NCBI GenBank assembly: GCA_028280415.1
Contig: JANQLV010000025.1
Span: 1-64,000 of the forward strand
DNA from: Saprospiraceae bacterium
GTDB lineage: Bacteria; Bacteroidota; Bacteroidia; Chitinophagales; Saprospiraceae
Length of the DNA: 64,000 nucleotides
Direction of reading: 5' to 3'
Shown here: one piece after another, positions 59,572 to 64,000 of the stretch
Layout: each line of letters begins with the position of its first letter
Position numbering within the stretch: the first letter of the stretch is position 1
Program-made: the position numbers and the translations under genes
Notes under the pieces: generated by a model
Seen by the model: the letters and a program-made list of their open reading frames with translations, nothing else
The model's database searches: none
What the model was told of the DNA's origin: nothing

Positions 59572-61974
59572 TTAATTTTGACTAATCCCGTATCGCTCTT
59601 TTTCTTCTTTTCCAAGGTCCGGAATTTGTAGGGCTTCAACTTTTTGTATGAGCAAATTCGGATCGAAAGGCAGTATTAATAAAGTTTCGTCTGCATAGCC
59701 CATTGCGATATAACGACCATCGCTTGAGAAACAAACTTTATTAATTGGCCGATCATTTACTTTCAGCGTAGTAATTAATTGACCATTACTCGTCCAGATT
59801 TTCACACTTTCATCATCCGATCCGCTAATGATAAATTTTCCATCGGGTGAATACGCCGCAGTTCTGACGCCATTGGTATGTCCGGTTAGACTATTAATTA
59901 ATTTCCCCTCCAGGGTCCAGATTTTCATAGTTCCCTCCAGCCCGCAGGTAAGTACATTTTTTCCATCGGGAGAAAAATAAAAATCAGCGCATGCCATATC
60001 GTGACTGGGCACAATCTTCTTCAATAGTTTAATCTCATCAGCAACTTTCCAAATAAATAAATTGCCTTCGTAATCCAGTGCCGCAATATGCCTATTATCG
60101 GAAGCCCAACGAATGGCTTTAAGGTCGGTTTTATAGCCACTCAAATAAGCGCGATCTCCGGTATTAAAATCCCATAAGCGTAAACTATAGGTATAATTTT
60201 CATTCGTATAAAAAGCCAGTTTTCCATCTGTTGAAAAATCGGCAAGACTAATACTATCGCCCCCCGTCATCCCCAGGAAGGATTGTACGCTCTTTTCGTT
60301 CAGGTCTACCGTCCAGACATCGAAACCGTTTTCATCATTGACCAAAAGATATTTTCCGTCCGAAGCACTTGTAACAATATTTTTAGCGGCCGGTATACGG
60401 GTATAAAATTGCTGTTTTCCATTTTCATCAAAATAGTAGGCCCGGTCATTTTTTATACTTACTAATCTCAGCTCATCACCAAAATCGATAGCCTGACTTA
60501 AATCACCAACACTATTCAGAAAGACACCAGCTGTCATATCAGGCATCCAGACTTTAACAGTGCGATCATTGGATACCGTAAGTAAATGAGTACTATCCGG
60601 AGAAAAATTAATCTGTCGAACGAAATCTCTATGACCACCTAAAATCCCGTGATCTATTCCGCCATATTTGCTCAGAGGGTATTTCCACAGCTGAACATTC
60701 AAATCTTCCATATTGGCCGCTAAATATTTTAAATCCGGTGAAAATTTCATATTCAGCACTTCATTGGAAAATTCTTTAATCAATTTTCTTCGCTTTAAAT
60801 CATTTAGCCTATGTCCGAAGGTCACATAAACTTCATCCTTCGAAATCATTCCGATATCCGATTGGTAGGGAACATAAGTAGCATCAACTCCAGAGTAACT
60901 ACTATCCGCTTCGATATCAAATACTTTGAGTAAGCTCCGGCTTCCGGCCATCAGGTATTTTCCACTTGAAGAAAAAGCAAGTTTAGGCGAACGCATCCTG
61001 TCCAAAGCCTGTTCGGAGCGCAATTCAAATTTATTATCCTCCAGTTTAAAAACTTTGACTTTTTTGTGGTAAGCCATTGCTATTTCATTGTTATCGGAAA
61101 AGACCAGATAATTCGCTCCGCTTTTTTCAACAGGTAACTGATATAAGTACTCGCCTTTCGCATTTAAAACATGAGTGTCTCCGTCATAAAAAGCAATAAC
61201 GGTTTTATCACCAGCTTTTGAAATAGCCAATGCCGTAACTTCTTTATTTTTTATTTCATATTTGAAAAGAGGGATAGTATCGAGCATTGCATTTTTCAAG
61301 CGATAAGCCAGTACCCATTTGTTTAAAAGACTCTTTTCAGTTGCCAATAAAACATTCGCTTCTTCACTATAAGCCTGATCCGTATACCAGTCTGCCTCTG
61401 CAGTTAATTCAGCAATTTTTTTTCCATTAAAATCATAGAGGAATAATTGATCGCCGAACAAACTTGTTACAAAAACAGTTTGCCCTTTATCCATAAAACC
61501 TCCTGTCTTTAGTGTATTCCCTACATGATCGAAAACCCGAATATCCCGGATGTAAAAATTCTTTCGCTGCCTGCCTGCCAATTGATAATAGCTATCATAA
61601 AGTGCCAGTCTCGACTCGGGGGTATCCTCTTCTTGCCAGGCGTATTGTGCATAGCGAAAGGCTTTAGTAGCATCGTTGTTTTTGGTGAGTTCGATGATTG
61701 ATTTTGCGGTAAGTGCCAGAGACTGGGCTCTGGCCTGTTCTTTTTTGATGGCTTCAATATAGCCATTTTGAGCTTTGTTGATCCACTCATCCAGTTGATG
61801 ATCTACCGGTAAGTCATCGCAGACTTTAGCAGCTCTGAATTGATTAATCGCAGTCTCAAACTGCAAGGCTTCGTATGCACTTTTTCCCTTTTCGTAAAAA
61901 GACTGAAAACAATTCTGGCTAAATCCCACCAAAGGTAAAAAGCCAATCAGGGAAGTGATTAAAAGATATCTCAT
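59572..61974 (-). CDS. exported WD40-repeat protein, partner of the STAND NTPase
   Basis: 800 residues. Signal peptide (1-19, ending GFSQ), then a TPR-like N-terminal part (about 20-130: YEALQFETAINQFRAAKVCD). The remainder is built of WD40 repeats in two propellers. The clearest are near the C-terminus: VRQINFSPDSTHLLTVSNDR, TVKVWMPD, VRTAAYSPDGKFIISGSDDE, SVKIWTSNG and NKVCFSSDGRYIAMGYAD. In many bacteria WD40 propellers are fused to STAND NTPases as sensor modules. Here the STAND gene lies 65 bases upstream as a separate protein. The WD40 protein is predicted to be periplasmic. Confidence 0.85.
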   Translation of the reverse strand: MRYLLITSLIGFLPLVGFSQNCFQSFYEKGKSAYEALQFETAINQFRAAKVCDDLPVDHQLDEWINKAQNGYIEAIKKEQARAQSLALTAKSIIELTKNNDATKAFRYAQYAWQEEDTPESRLALYDSYYQLAGRQRKNFYIRDIRVFDHVGNTLKTGGFMDKGQTVFVTSLFGDQLFLYDFNGKKIAELTAEADWYTDQAYSEEANVLLATEKSLLNKWVLAYRLKNAMLDTIPLFKYEIKNKEVTALAISKAGDKTVIAFYDGDTHVLNAKGEYLYQLPVEKSGANYLVFSDNNEIAMAYHKKVKVFKLEDNKFELRSEQALDRMRSPKLAFSSSGKYLMAGSRSLLKVFDIEADSSYSGVDATYVPYQSDIGMISKDEVYVTFGHRLNDLKRRKLIKEFSNEVLNMKFSPDLKYLAANMEDLNVQLWKYPLSKYGGIDHGILGGHRDFVRQINFSPDSTHLLTVSNDRTVKVWMPDMTAGVFLNSVGDLSQAIDFGDELRLVSIKNDRAYYFDENGKQQFYTRIPAAKNIVTSASDGKYLLVNDENGFDVWTVDLNEKSVQSFLGMTGGDSISLADFSTDGKLAFYTNENYTYSLRLWDFNTGDRAYLSGYKTDLKAIRWASDNRHIAALDYEGNLFIWKVADEIKLLKKIVPSHDMACADFYFSPDGKNVLTCGLEGTMKIWTLEGKLINSLTGHTNGVRTAAYSPDGKFIISGSDDESVKIWTSNGQLITTLKVNDRPINKVCFSSDGRYIAMGYADETLLILPFDPNLLIQKVEALQIPDLGKEEKERYGISQN

Positions 61975-62039
61975 ATAGTCGGTATTCGTTATAGGTCATG
62001 TACTGTCCGACTTTTAAAACCGGGTATCGAACAATAGGT

Positions 62040-64000
62040 CTAATTACATTTGTTTTTATACGTTCGGATTTTTCTTTTATCTGCATTACTCAACTGATAA
62101 TTAAGCAAGCGGCTGATCGATTCGACTTTCTTTATTTTTTCTTTAACCAAAACACAATCATTCGCTTTGCTAAAGCGTCCGGCTTTATCCATTTCTACTC
62201 CAACCTGTCGGATCAATTCATTTTCAGCAGCGTCGATTTTCAGATCGGACTGGCGATTGGATGCCGCACTAACGTCCAGTTTTCGGGCAGCCTTGAATTT
62301 TGCATAAGCAGATTGATACCGCTTTGCTTTTAGATCGTCATTCCCCGACTTCATATATCCATCAAAATCTTTTTGAATATCATTTTTGCTCTTCGCCTGC
62401 TTTAATAATTGTCGGGCAGTAGTAAATAGTTCTTTGTTATAACTTACTATAGAAGTATCAATATTGGGTTCGAGAGCAAGTACCAGATTAAAGTTTTCGC
62501 TCGCCGCTTCATATTTGTCGACTTCCATATTAGCCTTTCCACTTTCCAAATTGATTTCCGCCATTTTCAGCTGAGTGACTTCAATTTTTTTTCTTGCTTC
62601 ATTGGCTCTATCTCTTTGTCTTTCGGCAATTACTTTTGCATCTTCCGCTTCCTTTTGTGCTTTCTTGGCTATCTGTGACTGTTTAGCTGCTAGAAAACCC
62701 AAACCGGCAGAAATTACAAAAAGTACAAAACCTGCTACAGCTAACATCCGGGCTCTGTTTCTTTTTTTCCGTTCGGCTTTCAACTGCGTTTCGTGTTCCT
62801 TTTGTTTGCGCAATATTTCAGCGCTTTCTTCTCTGCGGCGTCGAATCTCAAATGATTGCAAGATCGGAGCAACCAGTGTATCATGGCTCAATTCATAACT
62901 TCGTCCCAGATGGGTATTTTCGGCACGCAACAAACGACTAGCCAACAATTTGGATAATAGTTCTTTCCCGATTCCGAAAGTTTCAGATTCCACCCCTTCG
63001 CTGATCCCGACCCTTCGTCCTCCAACGATCAAACCTTCTTCAAAAAACTTCCGGGCCAGTGGTCTTTCTTCTTCGCCAAGTTCGGTTATTTCCTGTTCGT
63101 AATAATTATTGAGAATGGACCTTATCCCTTTCGAACCGCCAAAGTCTGTTTCCTGAACAACAACATTTTTCTCATTTTTACGATATACTGTTCGCTCAAT
63201 ATTTCTACAAAGCAATTGCAATTGAAAAGACTCTATTTCGTCATTTTTATTTTTTAAATATTTAATAATCGTTTCCAGGGCATCGGGATGATAGGAAAAA
63301 GGCATCGTATCAAAACCGGAAACCTCCGAAATCGCCGGTTCGACAATTGCTTCTTTGGCCGCTTCTATTCCCAATGGTTTCAGGTGAAAGCGATTATGCA
63401 AAATGCTCGGAATTTTTTCGGACATTCCATCCATCTGGCTCATACGATCCGAGCGAATGGCAAAAATAAACTTCACTGGAATCGGGGAATGCCAATCCAG
63501 TTGCTCCTGCGTCCGATCCCGAAAAGGGATGGCTCTCAGGCTTTGCTGTATCCGTTCCGGCAAGCGATTGCTCACCATATCCGCCAACTCCTGGTTAAGC
63601 GCTTTTTGATCTTTTTTATCGTGTTCAAAAAACTCTTCAAATTGATCGAAAATCAAAATCGGTGTAAGCTCTTCTTCGCCTCTCTTGAAGTCACAGGCAC
63701 GCAGATATTCCCAAAAACCGGGCTTCCCCTTGCTATGGTTTTTTAGCTTGGTTTCATTGACAAAAGGTTTTAATTCATTGATCACCGTTTCGACTGAACT
63801 GATATTGGTGCTTTGCAAACGCACTTTAATCACCTGAAAATAATCCACTTCCAGCAAGGGTTCCAGTCCGGCGTTAATCAGTGAACTTTTTCCAATACCG
63901 GATTTCGAAAAGAGGACAACAAGCGGTTTGGCCTTGATGAGGTTGTATAATTTTTTAGCTTCTCTTTTTCTACCGAAAAAGACCGTATTTTCATTTCTTT
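62040..64000 (-). CDS. STAND-type NTPase with a single membrane anchor (N-terminus outside the window)
   Basis: The frame is open through the window edge, 653 codons visible. It includes a Walker A motif SKSGIGKSSLINAG (encoded near 63890), a Walker B-like LIFDQFEEFF (63630-63660), an IRSD sensor segment and the LSHDTLVAPIL winged-helix end typical of nSTAND1-type NTPases. A charged coiled coil precedes one membrane helix (LAVAGFVLFVISAGLGFLAA, about 62692-62757), and a TPR-like, helical C-terminal part (about 300 residues) lies on the other side. So NTPase in the cytoplasm, TPR part in the periplasm. The WD40 gene follows on the same strand. The effector domain, if any, lies beyond the window. 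Confidence 0.8.
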   Translation of the reverse strand, partial: RNENTVFFGRKREAKKLYNLIKAKPLVVLFSKSGIGKSSLINAGLEPLLEVDYFQVIKVRLQSTNISSVETVINELKPFVNETKLKNHSKGKPGFWEYLRACDFKRGEEELTPILIFDQFEEFFEHDKKDQKALNQELADMVSNRLPERIQQSLRAIPFRDRTQEQLDWHSPIPVKFIFAIRSDRMSQMDGMSEKIPSILHNRFHLKPLGIEAAKEAIVEPAISEVSGFDTMPFSYHPDALETIIKYLKNKNDEIESFQLQLLCRNIERTVYRKNEKNVVVQETDFGGSKGIRSILNNYYEQEITELGEEERPLARKFFEEGLIVGGRRVGISEGVESETFGIGKELLSKLLASRLLRAENTHLGRSYELSHDTLVAPILQSFEIRRRREESAEILRKQKEHETQLKAERKKRNRARMLAVAGFVLFVISAGLGFLAAKQSQIAKKAQKEAEDAKVIAERQRDRANEARKKIEVTQLKMAEINLESGKANMEVDKYEAASENFNLVLALEPNIDTSIVSYNKELFTTARQLLKQAKSKNDIQKDFDGYMKSGNDDLKAKRYQSAYAKFKAARKLDVSAASNRQSDLKIDAAENELIRQVGVEMDKAGRFSKANDCVLVKEKIKKVESISRLLNYQLSNADKRKIRTYKNKCN

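Overview
The window looks like a chromosome segment of a Bacteroidota bacterium, most likely of the Saprospirales (Lewinella-like) group; the lineage is inferred from gene content only. The pointers are type IX secretion (T9SS) C-terminal sorting tails on several large secreted proteins, SprB-type repeats, Bacteroidota-style promoters (TTTG, about 20 bases, TAnnTTTG), lipoproteins with an acidic residue run after the lipobox cysteine, and few Shine-Dalgarno sequences. Base composition is moderately AT-rich. There is no rRNA operon, CRISPR array, intact insertion sequence or prophage.

Layout. 0-9 kb: the 3' part of a secreted Kazal-repeat protein, a cohesin/dockerin-like T9SS protein, an uncharacterised helical protein, a three-gene MacA/MacB-permease/TolC export operon and a DUF3467 gene. 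9-17 kb: a methyltransferase, a 922-residue CotH-type surface protein, an MltA lytic transglycosylase lipoprotein, a PKD membrane protein, PspC and DUF4159 proteins, and an orphan T9SS tail. 17-24 kb: a 1124-residue SprB-repeat protein, rsmE, an S23-type four-helix-bundle gene, rseP, hscB and tRNA-Leu(CAA). 24-29 kb: an AT-rich accessory stretch starting right after the tRNA, with a decayed type I restriction hsdR tail, a WG-repeat protein and a propeller/T9SS protein.

29-39 kb is the most coherent regulatory region. A TetR gene and a frameshifted redoxin-type gene share a GGAAC-N4-GTTCC operator. Beside them lies an SDR / membrane protein / NAD(P)-binding protein / bestrophin unit and a second unit with three SRPBCC proteins, another SDR and an AraC regulator. 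Both units start with the same promoter: two AAATATATACA boxes 21 bp apart, then exactly 20 bp to a TAnnTTTG box. I infer that the AraC protein controls both.

39-50 kb: a ChaN-like protein, an APC permease, a non-canonical Nramp-like transporter in an operon with a Dabb lipoprotein and a helical-family protein, a guanidine-modifying-superfamily hydrolase paired with an unknown protein, and a third helical-family paralogue. 49-55 kb: a four-gene envelope operon (coiled-coil/beta protein, LpxR-like lipid A deacylase, an astacin-like lipoprotein protease and a repeat-bearing metalloprotease). 55-64 kb: an ECF sigma factor with an anti-sigma-position protein predicted to span from cytoplasm to outer membrane, a methyltransferase, a NagZ-like GH3 lipoprotein, a GNAT enzyme, and a STAND-type NTPase with a membrane anchor (continuing off the window) followed by an exported WD40 protein.

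Best candidates for something undescribed: the AraC/SRPBCC/bestrophin regulon with its duplicated promoter, the split STAND-WD40 pair across the inner membrane, the sigma/trans-envelope barrel pair, and the heptamer (nnTCGnn) tracts that touch start codons.
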